Shown here piece after piece: positions 1 to 8,126 of a stretch of 64,000 nucleotides of DNA; positions within the stretch are counted from its first letter, which is position 1, and every line of letters starts with the position of its first letter. The stretch comes from Bin87 sp965116565 (GTDB taxonomy: Bacteria; Chloroflexota; Dehalococcoidia; Lucifugimonadales; UBA3495). The position numbers were made by a program, and so were the translations under genes. The DNA lies in contig OZ220699.1 in the NCBI GenBank assembly GCA_965116565.1, positions 3,534,001 through 3,598,000 of the forward strand, read 5' to 3'. A model generated the notes under the pieces. The model ran no database searches and had not been told where the DNA came from. It saw only the letters and a list, made by a program, of their open reading frames with translations.

Positions 1-245
1 ACCGACGGTTGGCAGACCAGCGTTACTTCCCGGCCATCGACGTGGTGCGCAGCGGGACTCGGAGGGAGGAGTTACTATACGATGCTGAGGCGGTGCCGCA
101 GATCTGGCTGCTGCGCCGGATGGTCACGCTGGCGTCGGGTAGCGACCAGGCCAACATGGGCGACGCCACCAAGAGGGTGCTGGAGCGGCTGGCTCGCACG
201 CGCACCAACGCCGAATTCCTGACCAACCTGACCAAAGACTCCTGA
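1..245 (+). CDS. rho: Transcription termination factor Rho, C-terminal end (partial)
   Basis: The reading frame is open to the left edge of the window (first whole codon at 3) and stops at 243-245, so only about the last 80 residues are present. The block FPAIDVVRSGTRREELL is the strongly conserved Rho C-terminal signature, and the tail with LERLARTRTNAEFL matches the end of the family. Rho is a hexameric RNA-translocating ATPase that ends transcription of untranslated RNA. The RNA-binding and P-loop parts lie outside the window, so intactness cannot be judged. The identification rests on motif recognition and is secure for this segment. Confidence 0.9.
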   Translation, partial: RRLADQRYFPAIDVVRSGTRREELLYDAEAVPQIWLLRRMVTLASGSDQANMGDATKRVLERLARTRTNAEFLTNLTKDS

Positions 246-270
246 CCCGACCAACATTCGATAAACTCGT

Positions 271-292
271 GGGGCGGTCCGTTGGCCGCCCC
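271..292 (+). terminator. Hairpin downstream of rho, possible terminator
   Basis: A perfect 7-bp stem GGGGCGG/CCGCCCC with an 8-nt loop lies 26 nt after the rho stop. No T-run follows, so this may be a repeat or an RNA-stability hairpin rather than an intrinsic terminator. Confidence 0.35.
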
Positions 293-344
293 GATGTGTA
301 ATACCCCGCGCACACCGGCTACGACGCGGGTGGGCGAATGGCCT

Positions 345-350
345 TATAAT
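345..350 (+). promoter_or_regulatory. Putative -10 box (TATAAT) before the Uma2 gene
   Basis: An exact TATAAT lies 26 nt before the ATG at 377. No convincing -35 hexamer is visible at 16-18 nt spacing, so the call rests on the -10 element and its position alone. Confidence 0.4.
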
Positions 351-376
351 GGCGTTCGGATGGGGAGCGATCAGTC

Positions 377-988
377 ATGACCACGCCAACGAAACCACGG
401 AGCGGGATGCGGGTTTCCGTCGCCGAGTTCCTGGAACTGGATCTCCCGGAACCGGACGATAAGCTCAAGATGGAACTGGACGACGGGAAGTTGTACATCC
501 TGCCGAGGCCGCGGATTGCACATCAATCGACGCAGGGAAGGCTCCTTTACCGCTTTTATACTTTCGAAGACACGTTCGAGGAATCTCGCTTTGAGGTGCA
601 TGCCGACGTGATTGTGGCGTTACCGTCGGAGTTGCCGCGCTTGTTCGCGCCGGACCTAGTGGTGATCCCACAAGGGAATGACGCCGTGGTGGGCGAGCGT
701 ATGATCGAAGGTGCGCCCGACATCGTGGTGGAAATCCTGTCATCGGACCGGAACCATGACCTGGTGCGTAAGCGTCAGGTATGTGCGGAGGCCGGCATCC
801 CCGAATACTGGATTGTGGGCGAGGAGAACCGCACGGTCACGCCGCTGAGGCTGGTCGGTCAAGAGTACGCTGAGCGCGGGGTTCTGACCGGGGACGATAC
901 TCTGACCACTCCGTTGTTGCCCGGCCTGGAAATTCCCCTGGCGGACATTTTCAGACAGCGCAATCGCTCTCGATCGGGTCGGGGGTAG
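377..988 (+). CDS. Uma2 family endonuclease-fold protein (DUF820)
   Basis: A 203-residue protein of the Uma2 family, which has a PD-(D/E)XK nuclease fold and whose function is not established. Visible motifs in order are FAPDLVVIP (the conserved Asp of the PD motif, about residue 93), IVVEILSSDR (Glu of the ExK-like motif, here ExxS) and the signature AGIPEYWIVG near residue 142. The C-terminus LTTPLLPGLEIPLADIF is typical. It is one of six intact Uma2 genes plus one remnant in this window. The next gene starts 6 nt downstream but is unrelated in function. Confidence 0.85.
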   Translation: MTTPTKPRSGMRVSVAEFLELDLPEPDDKLKMELDDGKLYILPRPRIAHQSTQGRLLYRFYTFEDTFEESRFEVHADVIVALPSELPRLFAPDLVVIPQGNDAVVGERMIEGAPDIVVEILSSDRNHDLVRKRQVCAEAGIPEYWIVGEENRTVTPLRLVGQEYAERGVLTGDDTLTTPLLPGLEIPLADIFRQRNRSRSGRG

Positions 989-994
989 AATCGG

Positions 995-1777
995 ATGGCT
1001 CCGCGGTCCGGAAATATCCTGATTGTTGACGATGAGGCGACTTCCGCCATCGTGCGAGCGGTGCGGCGGCGGCTTGAGGACGAAGGGTGGACCACCAAGG
1101 TGGTGAGCAAGGAAGCGCACGGTTCCGCCGACGACATGCTATGGGCGGCGATGGAGGCCATTGAAGACGCCATGCCGGACGGGGTGATCCTGGACGTAAG
1201 GCTCGGCGATTATCGGGATGACCAGTTCAAGGGTCTGGACCTGCTCAAGAGGATCGTACAGGAGCGACCGCGCCTGCCGGTGCTGATGTTCACGCAGTAC
1301 AGCCAGGGAGTGGAGCGCGATACGGTCGCGCGAAGCGCGTTGCAGGTGGAAGCGCCGGTGGAGTTCATAGACAAGCTGGCGTCTCCGGAAGAGGTGGCGC
1401 TGCGCATGCGGAGGCTGGTTGGAGCCGAGCCCGGGACCATTGCCATCGGAAGCCGCATAATGATGGACAACGACGCCGGCGCGGTGCTCGTGGTTGGTGA
1501 TGACGGCGAGCAAATTCCGGTGTCTGACGTCAGGGGCCGGAGATTCGAAATCCTGCACGAATTGGCACAGGCCTGGTATCGCAGCCCGGGCAACGTGGTG
1601 CCGTTCGACCGACTGGAGCGTTTCCTGGAGGGGGACGACACACGGGCGTCGCTAAGGGTGCGGATTCGGGAGATCAAGGTGGCGATGGGACGGGCCATGG
1701 GCCGGTCGCTGGGCGCCAACGACTTCATAGTGAGCGTGCGGGACCGCGGCTACCGGTTGCTGCCGCCGCGGGATTAG
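995..1777 (+). CDS. Two-component response regulator with winged-helix output domain
   Basis: A 260-residue regulator. Residues 6-150 are a receiver domain: acidic pair in ILIVDDEA, phosphoacceptor Asp in GVILDVRLGDY, conserved Thr in LMFTQYSQ and the Lys of FIDKLASP. Residues about 170-260 look like an OmpR-type winged helix, with RGRRFEILHELA and the terminal RDRGYRLLPP. The stop codon abuts the GTG of the histidine kinase gene, so the two are surely co-transcribed and form a cognate pair. The target genes are unknown; the adjacent PT-rich surface protein is a possible candidate by position only. Confidence 0.88.
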   Translation: MAPRSGNILIVDDEATSAIVRAVRRRLEDEGWTTKVVSKEAHGSADDMLWAAMEAIEDAMPDGVILDVRLGDYRDDQFKGLDLLKRIVQERPRLPVLMFTQYSQGVERDTVARSALQVEAPVEFIDKLASPEEVALRMRRLVGAEPGTIAIGSRIMMDNDAGAVLVVGDDGEQIPVSDVRGRRFEILHELAQAWYRSPGNVVPFDRLERFLEGDDTRASLRVRIREIKVAMGRAMGRSLGANDFIVSVRDRGYRLLPPRD

Positions 1778-2770
1778 GTGTGGCGCATGGCAACGGTACC
1801 GTCCCGGCACGCGGGAGGACATCCGATACTGGCCTACGTGGGAATCTTCCTCGCGGTGGCCGGGCTGGCCGTGATGGTGGCATCGCTGTTTGTCCCGCTG
1901 ACGCAGTTCTTTCCTGAGCCGTGGCCAGTTGAACCGTTGTCTTACTTCGGTATGGCAGGAGTGGTCGTCGGGCTGGCGGTTGCCGTGGGGAGCTATATGG
2001 CGGCGGAAGGGCGCAACGGCAACGGCAAGGGTCCAAACGGGGTGGACGACTGGAGCCGCCTGACGGAACAGCAGTTTGAGACGTTCCAGCATGACCTGGG
2101 ACGGCCCATGCGGCGCATCCTGGGCAAATGCAGGGAGGTGCGCGGCGTGCTGGCGACCACCGGCGAGGACGTATCGATAGTAGTGCACGAGTTGTTGGAT
2201 GAGATTGAGGAGCAGGCGCCGTCGTTCAGGCTGATGATGGGGAACATGCAGGTGATGATCAACCTGGAAACGCCGGACGCCCCCATCGAACGCTATCCCG
2301 TGGAGCCAACGGCAGTGGTCAGCCGTATCGTAGAGCGTTACATGGGTCAAGCCGCGGAACAGGGCAAGGACATCGTCTGGTGGTCGGAGCCCGAGGAATT
2401 CGGCCTGGTGTACTCGGAGGCGGCCGCGTTGGAGCACATCATAGCCAACCTGGTGGACAACGCGCTGCGGTACGGAGGCGACTACATAGAAATTTCGGTG
2501 GCTCGGGACTCCAAGACGTTCAGCGTAAACGTGAGCGACAACGGACCGGGCATACCAGACCATTACAGGCCGCACCTGTTCACGCGGGGCTGGACTCCGG
2601 AGATGGGGCGCAGCGAAGAAAAGACATCGTCGGGCCTGGGCCTTTACATCAGCCGCACGCTGGCGCATCGCTACGGTGGCGAACTATCGGTGGAGTCAGC
2701 AGCGGCGCTGAAATCCGATCACCACACCGTGTTCACCCTCACTCTGCCAATAGGCTCGCCCGAGGGCTGA
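1778..2770 (+). CDS. Sensor histidine kinase
   Basis: Up to 330 residues from GTG 1778, immediately after the regulator stop; ATG 1787 is an alternative start. Two membrane helices (residues about 18-40 and 52-72) are separated by only about a dozen residues, so there is almost no external sensor domain. The H-box is FQHDLGRPM, near residue 106. The ATPase part shows the N box NLVDNALRYGG, G1 DNGPGIPD and G2 SSGLGLYIS. It should autophosphorylate and pass phosphate to the regulator encoded just upstream. With so short a sensor loop, the signal may be membrane-borne or intracellular; this is inference. Confidence 0.88.
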   Translation: MWRMATVPSRHAGGHPILAYVGIFLAVAGLAVMVASLFVPLTQFFPEPWPVEPLSYFGMAGVVVGLAVAVGSYMAAEGRNGNGKGPNGVDDWSRLTEQQFETFQHDLGRPMRRILGKCREVRGVLATTGEDVSIVVHELLDEIEEQAPSFRLMMGNMQVMINLETPDAPIERYPVEPTAVVSRIVERYMGQAAEQGKDIVWWSEPEEFGLVYSEAAALEHIIANLVDNALRYGGDYIEISVARDSKTFSVNVSDNGPGIPDHYRPHLFTRGWTPEMGRSEEKTSSGLGLYISRTLAHRYGGELSVESAAALKSDHHTVFTLTLPIGSPEG

Positions 2771-2833
2771 TCCGGCGGTGGCCAGCGGGCCGGGCGTCGG
2801 TAGCAGCCTCGGGTATTATCCACCAGCCAAGCC

Positions 2834-3679
2834 GTGCGACAAAGGGTCATAGCAGCGGTCTTGGCGTTCGCTCTGATCGCCGTGTTCATGGCAGTGTGGG
2901 TGTTCGCGTTGCCTGGCGTGCCCGACGCTCCGGCGATGGTCAGGGTGCGTCCCACCCCAACCCCGGCACCGATACTACCGACGCCTCCACCACCGACGCC
3001 GGCTCCCACGCCGGCTCCCACGGTTGCGGTTCCGACGCCCACTCCAACCCCTACGCCTACGCCGGCCCCTACGCCTACGCCGGCCCCGACACCAACTCCG
3101 ACTCCGACGCCAACTCCGGCGCTGCCGACGCAGACTCCCGCACCCCATTTTCTGGTGGTCCACCATCCGTTCAATCTCGACGTGATACGGGGCAACCCAG
3201 AGATAGACCTGTTCGGCACGACGCTGCCCGGGTCGATCCTGGAGGTCACGTACGACAGCAGGCAGGATATGGAGCGGAGCATCATCCTACGGGCTGACGT
3301 ACAGGGCAACTTCATCGCGACGATCCCGCTGGCCGAGGGGTTCAACGTCATCGAGGTGATCAGCAACAACAGCGCGTCGCCTGAGCCGAAGCATCAACTG
3401 CTCCAACTGATCTACGACAGCACGCCGTTGACGCTGTTCCTGGACGTCACGAATCCTCAGGATGGGGCCACGGTGGGTAGCCAGGTGTTGACGATTTCCG
3501 GTGAGACCCTGCCGGGAGCGCAGGTGGTAGTCAATGAAATTATTCCGGCGGCGGCGGACACGTCGGGCCGGTGGCAAGCCAATATCATCCTCCAACCGGG
3601 CGCGAACGCGATCACCGTGCGCGCCATATTCGAGGGCGACGAGGAGGAGGAATTGATCACGGTGACCTATGCAAGGTAG
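2834..3679 (+). CDS. Membrane-anchored Pro/Thr-rich protein with Ig-like domains
   Basis: A 281-residue protein starting at GTG 2834. An N-terminal hydrophobic helix (residues about 5-27) is followed by a low-complexity PT/PA repeat tract (about residues 38-105), a stalk type common in Chloroflexota surface proteins. The rest contains two similar beta-sandwich-like segments, recognisable by paired phrases such as GNFIATIPLAEGFNVIEV and GRWQANIILQPGANAITV, as in bacterial Ig-like or glucodextranase-type domains. It is probably anchored in the membrane with its C-terminus outside. No enzymatic motif is visible. A terminator follows at 3735. Confidence 0.7.
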   Translation: MRQRVIAAVLAFALIAVFMAVWVFALPGVPDAPAMVRVRPTPTPAPILPTPPPPTPAPTPAPTVAVPTPTPTPTPTPAPTPTPAPTPTPTPTPTPALPTQTPAPHFLVVHHPFNLDVIRGNPEIDLFGTTLPGSILEVTYDSRQDMERSIILRADVQGNFIATIPLAEGFNVIEVISNNSASPEPKHQLLQLIYDSTPLTLFLDVTNPQDGATVGSQVLTISGETLPGAQVVVNEIIPAAADTSGRWQANIILQPGANAITVRAIFEGDEEEELITVTYAR

Positions 3680-3734
3680 CCGGCGGGACAGGAGCGCTGG
3701 ACTCATGATTCGTGCAGACCTGAGCGGTTAGGTT

Positions 3735-3765
3735 GCCTGCCGAGAGGTAGGCAGGCTTGATTTTT
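3735..3765 (+). terminator. Intrinsic terminator
   Basis: A perfect stem GCCTGCC (3735-3741)/GGCAGGC (3750-3756) with an 8-nt loop is followed by a T-rich run TTGATTTTT. It ends the transcript of the PT-rich protein and sits directly before the pdxS promoter. Confidence 0.75.
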
Positions 3766-3766
3766 A

Positions 3767-3795
3767 TTGATAAGCCCGGCGGTGCGGGCTATAAT
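3767..3795 (+). promoter_or_regulatory. Promoter of pdxS-pdxT
   Basis: A -35 element TTGATA (3767-3772) and a perfect -10 TATAAT (3790-3795) are separated by 17 nt. The expected start of transcription, near 3802, gives a leader of about 35 nt before the ATG at 3837. Confidence 0.75.
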
Positions 3796-3836
3796 GAACC
3801 ACTGGCATCCCTAGCAAAATAGAGGAGGCGCTTTCA

Positions 3837-4730
3837 ATGGTCGCTGAAATTTTAACCGGGACTTTCACCGTCAAATCGGGCCACGCTCAAATGCTGAAGG
3901 GTGGCGTGATCATGGACGTGGTAACCCCGGAGCAGGCACGCATTGCCCAGGAAGCGGGCGCCGTCGCGGTAATGGCATTGGAGCGCGTCCCAGCCGACAT
4001 TCGGGCGGACGGCGGAGTTGCCCGGATGAGCGATCCGTCGATGATCGCGGAGATCATCGAGTCGGTGTCGATCCCAGTTATGGCGAAGTGCCGGATCGGG
4101 CACTTCGTTGAGGCGCAGATTCTACAGGCGCTGGGCGTGGACTACGTGGACGAGTCCGAAGTGCTGACGCCCGCCGACGAAATGCACCATGTCTGGAAGC
4201 ACGACTTCGCGGTTCCATTCGTGTGCGGCTGCCGCGACCTGGGCGAAGCGCTGCGGCGTATTTCGGAAGGCGCGGCCATGATTCGCACCAAGGGAGAGGC
4301 CGGCACGGGCGACGTGGTGGAAGCCGTGCGGCACATGCGCGCGGTGCAGGATGCCATCCGCAAGCTCCAGACCATGCCCGACGACGAGTTGGTGGTGGAA
4401 GCGCGCGACCTGCGGGTCAGCCTCGACCTGTTGCAACAGACCCGTGAAGAGGGGCGGATGCCAGTGGTCAACTTTGCGGCCGGCGGCGTGGCGACTCCCG
4501 CGGATGCTGCGCTGATGATGCAGTTGGGCGCGGACGGCGTGTTCGTGGGTTCCGGCATTTTCAAGTCCGGCGACCCGGCGGCGCGGGGCCATGCCATCGT
4601 GCAGGCGGTAACGCATTACAACGACCCGCAGATCCTGGCGGATGTTTCCCGCGACCTGGGTGAACCCATGGTGGGCCGCAGCGTTCGCGAACTGACGGAG
4701 AGTGAGTTGCTGGCGCCACGCAGCGTTTAG
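3837..4730 (+). CDS. pdxS: Pyridoxal 5'-phosphate synthase, synthase subunit PdxS
   Basis: A 297-residue protein of normal length for PdxS. It condenses ribose 5-phosphate, glyceraldehyde 3-phosphate and ammonia to pyridoxal 5'-phosphate, with ammonia supplied by PdxT. Conserved stretches include GGVIMDVV near the N-terminus, VMAKCRIGHF with the active-site Lys, KGEAGTGDVVEAVRHM at the phosphate site, and FAAGGVATPADAALMMQLG with GVFVGSGIFKS near the C-terminus. The start is supported by a strong GAGGAGG site 10 nt upstream. The partner pdxT follows after 86 nt. Confidence 0.97.
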   Translation: MVAEILTGTFTVKSGHAQMLKGGVIMDVVTPEQARIAQEAGAVAVMALERVPADIRADGGVARMSDPSMIAEIIESVSIPVMAKCRIGHFVEAQILQALGVDYVDESEVLTPADEMHHVWKHDFAVPFVCGCRDLGEALRRISEGAAMIRTKGEAGTGDVVEAVRHMRAVQDAIRKLQTMPDDELVVEARDLRVSLDLLQQTREEGRMPVVNFAAGGVATPADAALMMQLGADGVFVGSGIFKSGDPAARGHAIVQAVTHYNDPQILADVSRDLGEPMVGRSVRELTESELLAPRSV

Positions 4731-4816
4731 CCGAACAAGTCATTGGGGCGCCCGCGCCAATGACGTGACATCACTGCGACAAAGGGACGGACCAGCGGTA
4801 TCGGCTGGACACTTAG

Positions 4817-5455
4817 TTGAACATCGGCGTTTTGGCAGTACAGGGAGATTTTGCGGAACACTGCCACGTGCTCCGCAGCATTGGCGCTAACGCTACGGAA
4901 GTGCGATTGCCCGAACAACTCCAGGGCCTGGACGGCCTGATAATTCCGGGCGGCGAGAGCACCACGCTCAGCCGCCTGATGTCGCTGTACAACCTGCGGG
5001 AACCGGTGGCCGATATGGCATCAACCGGGAAGGCGGTGTGGGGGACCTGCGCCGGCATGATCATGCTGGCGGCAGAGATCACGGAAGAGGACCCCATACC
5101 GCTGGCGGTGATGGACGTGGGCGTCCAGCGCAATGCCTTTGGCCGGCAGGTCGATTCATTCGAGCAGGACCTTGAGATAAAGGGGCTCGGCCCGGACCCC
5201 TACCACGCCGTCTTCATCAGGGCGCCAGTGATAATCCGGGTTGGAGAGGATGTGGACATACTGTCCGCACTGCCGGACGGGCGCCCGGTGGCGGTGCGAG
5301 AGCGAAACCTGCTTGCGACGGCGTTCCACCCGGAATTGACGGCCGACGCGCGGATTCACAGCTACTTTGTCGAGATGGCGGGCGGGCCGGCGTTCGACAA
5401 GAACGCGCCCCTGATCGAAACTCCCCGAGTGCGGGGACGTCTGGCCCAAGAATAA
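4817..5455 (+). CDS. pdxT: Pyridoxal 5'-phosphate synthase, glutaminase subunit PdxT
   Basis: A 212-residue class I glutamine amidotransferase that hydrolyses glutamine and channels ammonia to PdxS. The start is TTG 4817, giving the canonical opening MNIGVLAVQGDFAEH. It shows LIIPGGEST, the nucleophile Cys in WGTCAGMIML, the family stretch VGVQRNAFGRQ and the His/Glu pair in FHPEL near residue 171. The C-terminal tail after the catalytic His is slightly longer than usual. It lies in an operon with pdxS; no separate promoter was recognised in the 86-nt gap. Confidence 0.95.
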   Translation: MNIGVLAVQGDFAEHCHVLRSIGANATEVRLPEQLQGLDGLIIPGGESTTLSRLMSLYNLREPVADMASTGKAVWGTCAGMIMLAAEITEEDPIPLAVMDVGVQRNAFGRQVDSFEQDLEIKGLGPDPYHAVFIRAPVIIRVGEDVDILSALPDGRPVAVRERNLLATAFHPELTADARIHSYFVEMAGGPAFDKNAPLIETPRVRGRLAQE

Positions 5456-5520
5456 TAACCAGCAACATTGACCATAAGTTACTTCCCGACCCCCACATTT
5501 CGGCGACAAGGAGGGCATAG

Positions 5521-7185
5521 TTGGTAACAGTCGAGCAACTGGCCCATGATGAATTGCAGCAGCTCCTGGATGTACTGCCGCCAAGGGTTCTAGCCGGTTT
5601 ACGGAAACAGGAGGAACTCGACGATCTCCTGGAAGTCGTTCTGGATTTGGGACGTCCGCCGGAGGCGCGCTTTTCGTTCGGCGACGAAATACTGGATGAC
5701 GAACCGGTCGGGCGGGAAGACCTGGAGCACGTCGTATCAGGCGTGGGGAACTTCGGCGGCGACAACCGGGCGGGGATGGAACGGACGCTGCACCGGATTT
5801 CGGCGATTCGCAACCGGAACGGCAGCGTGGTGGGCATCACGTGCCGCGTGGGGCGGGCCGTATTCGGCACCATCAAGATAATCGAGGACCTGGCATACGG
5901 CGGCAAGAACATACTGCTGCTGGGACGCCCGGGCGTGGGCAAGACCACGATGCTGCGGGAAGTGGCCCGAGTATTGGCGGACGAAGCGCGCAAGCGGGTG
6001 ATCATCGTCGACACGTCCAATGAGATCGCCGGCGACGGAGACATACCGCATCCGGCCATTGGACACGCGCGGCGGATGCAGGTGCCGACCCCGACAGTGC
6101 AGCACGACGTGATGATTGAGGCGGTTGAGAACCACATGCCGCAGGTCATCATTATTGACGAGATGGGCACTACACTGGAAGCCTCGGCGGCGCGCACTAT
6201 CGCCGAACGGGGCGTGCAACTGGTCGCCACCGCACATGGAAACACGCTGGACAACCTGATCATGAACCCGACCCTGTCGGACCTGATCGGCGGCGTCCAG
6301 ACCGTCACGCTGGGCGACCAGGAAGCGCGGTTCCGCGGCACGCAGAAGACGGTGCTGGAACGGAAAGCGCCGCCAACGTTTGACGTGGTGGTGGAGATCC
6401 AGGACTGGAATGAGGTGGCGGTACACGACGACGTTGCACAGGTGGTTGACCAGTGGCTGCGCGGGTACCCGGTGGAGCCTGAAGTCCGTCGAATGAACGA
6501 GGACGGCAACATCACGAAAACGGCGGCGACCCGTCAGAACGAGGCTGCGCCGACGCCGTGGGCAGCCAACGAGATCCGCAATCGCCGGGGCAAGAACCGG
6601 AACGGACGCAGCCGCGACGCTTACGAACAGTACCCACCAGAACGGTTCCAGGACGAACCGGACGCCGGCGGAGCCGTTGGTCCTCGCCTGGATGTCCGCA
6701 TTTTCCTGTTCGGAGTGAGCCGGGACAAGGTTGAGGCGGCGCTGGCGGAAAGGGGCGCGACGGCGGAGATCGTCAGCGAACTGCGTCGGGCCAACGTACT
6801 GCTGACGACCAAGAACCATTACCGCCGGGGCAGCCAACTGGTGCGCATCGCGGAGACCAACAGCGTGCCGGTGTACGTGCTGCGCAAAAACACAGTGCCG
6901 CAGGTGAGCGAGTTTCTGACGTCCGTCGCAAGGGACCAGGGGATAGACCTGCCGCCGCCGTCGGGACGGTTCAAGGAGGAGTCGGACGCCGAGGCGGAGG
7001 CGACAGCGCGGGCGGAAGTGGAGGACGCGGCACGCAGGGTAATGTCCGGTGAATTCAGCGTGCAGTTGGAACCCCAAAGGCCATACATACGGCGTCTGCA
7101 GCACATGCTGGCCGAGGAATTCAACCTGGCGTCCACGAGCCGGGGGCGGGACCCGCAGCGGGCCGTGCTGATCTACCGGCCGTAA
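5521..7185 (+). CDS. AAA ATPase with C-terminal R3H domain (SpoIIIAA/Ycf45-like)
   Basis: A 554-residue protein starting at TTG 5521 behind a good AAGGAGG site. The N-terminal third leads into an ATPase domain similar to SpoIIIAA and plastid Ycf45. Walker A is GRPGVGKTTML (about residue 135), Walker B is VIIIDEMGT (about residue 213), and the stretch VATAHGNTLDNLI matches the post-Walker region. After a charged linker there is a second conserved segment (about residues 390-480). The end carries an R3H motif, RRLQH, near residue 525, predicted to bind single-stranded nucleic acid. Its cellular role is unknown; it is widespread in Chloroflexota and cyanobacteria. Confidence 0.85.
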   Translation: MVTVEQLAHDELQQLLDVLPPRVLAGLRKQEELDDLLEVVLDLGRPPEARFSFGDEILDDEPVGREDLEHVVSGVGNFGGDNRAGMERTLHRISAIRNRNGSVVGITCRVGRAVFGTIKIIEDLAYGGKNILLLGRPGVGKTTMLREVARVLADEARKRVIIVDTSNEIAGDGDIPHPAIGHARRMQVPTPTVQHDVMIEAVENHMPQVIIIDEMGTTLEASAARTIAERGVQLVATAHGNTLDNLIMNPTLSDLIGGVQTVTLGDQEARFRGTQKTVLERKAPPTFDVVVEIQDWNEVAVHDDVAQVVDQWLRGYPVEPEVRRMNEDGNITKTAATRQNEAAPTPWAANEIRNRRGKNRNGRSRDAYEQYPPERFQDEPDAGGAVGPRLDVRIFLFGVSRDKVEAALAERGATAEIVSELRRANVLLTTKNHYRRGSQLVRIAETNSVPVYVLRKNTVPQVSEFLTSVARDQGIDLPPPSGRFKEESDAEAEATARAEVEDAARRVMSGEFSVQLEPQRPYIRRLQHMLAEEFNLASTSRGRDPQRAVLIYRP

Positions 7186-7258
7186 CCGTTTCGTCGGGAG
7201 CGGCGCCGTCCAACCCGAGTCCAAACTCCATTCAGCGGTTGACGCGAAGTCGAAAGCA

Positions 7259-7936
7259 GTGACGGGGATGGCTGGCCTTTTCATAGCTTTTGAAGGCGGG
7301 GATGGAGCCGGCAAGTCGACGCAGGCCAACCTGCTGCAAGCCAGACTAAAATCCATGGGCATCCGCACTACGCTCCTACATGAGCCGGGCTCCACACCGG
7401 TGGGTGATTACTTGCGGCGGTACCTGATTTCCGACGAGCCAATCTCTCAGTCAGCTGAACTCCTGATGTTTGAAGCCTCACGAGCGGAATTGGTGAGTCA
7501 GCAAATCATTCCTGAGATCAGTGACGGAACGGTGGTTATCTGTGACCGATTCGTTGGATCAACTGTGGCGTATCAAGGCTACGGTCGTGCGCTAGACCTT
7601 GACGTCATTCAATGGCTGAACGATTTTGCAACCAACGGATGCTATCCCGACCTGACCCTTCTGCTCGATATTGAGCCATTGACCGGCATGGAGAGGGCCC
7701 ACAACCGGCAGTTTCAGCTTGCTTTTCCGATTGGGGATGCGCCAGACCGTTTTGAAGAGGAAGAAATAGCATTCCACTATAGGGTCCGCCGCGGGTTCAA
7801 CAAACAGGCGGAAGATAACCGAGCAACTTGGAAACAGATCGACGCCAGCAGAGCCATCGATGTAGTTGAGTCAGCAATTTGGTACGAGGTAAAACCACTG
7901 TTAGTCCACCACAATATTCGCCCTGAGACCGACTAA
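7259..7936 (+). CDS. tmk: Thymidylate kinase
   Basis: About 222-225 residues (GTG 7259 or ATG 7268; the second gives the cleaner N-terminus MAGLFIAFEGG). It phosphorylates dTMP to dTDP. The P-loop is FEGGDGAGKST, the DR motif lies in VVICDRFVGS, and the dTMP-binding region is TVAYQGYGR. The LID region around residue 150 is unusually acidic and is followed by a basic FHYRVRRGF. Base composition and codon use are visibly more AT-rich than in the flanking genes, which suggests transfer or relaxed codon selection. The TmpK family is certain; the choice of start is not. Confidence 0.88.
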   Translation: MTGMAGLFIAFEGGDGAGKSTQANLLQARLKSMGIRTTLLHEPGSTPVGDYLRRYLISDEPISQSAELLMFEASRAELVSQQIIPEISDGTVVICDRFVGSTVAYQGYGRALDLDVIQWLNDFATNGCYPDLTLLLDIEPLTGMERAHNRQFQLAFPIGDAPDRFEEEEIAFHYRVRRGFNKQAEDNRATWKQIDASRAIDVVESAIWYEVKPLLVHHNIRPETD

Positions 7937-8126
7937 ACGTCTTAACAGATATGGAATCATGTCGCAGTGCTCGGTCCTTTTGCGTCGTTCCATTGGACAC
8001 GCGGAACGTCATCTGTTGCGGTGCTCTGGATTCCCGTTCAGGCGAGAGTGACGGTCGTAACGTGAGACGGTTGCTTTATCTCGCGTCGTTTGCCAAAGAA
8101 GACTACCGGGTGATAACGTAGCGAGG

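Noticed and set aside
271..292. Confident intrinsic terminator after rho
   Set aside because: The stem is perfect but no T-run follows; kept only as a low-confidence hairpin.
2380..3297. Long plus-strand frame overlapping the histidine kinase and PT-rich genes
   Set aside because: It lies in another frame of two well-supported genes and its low-complexity sequence mirrors their codons.
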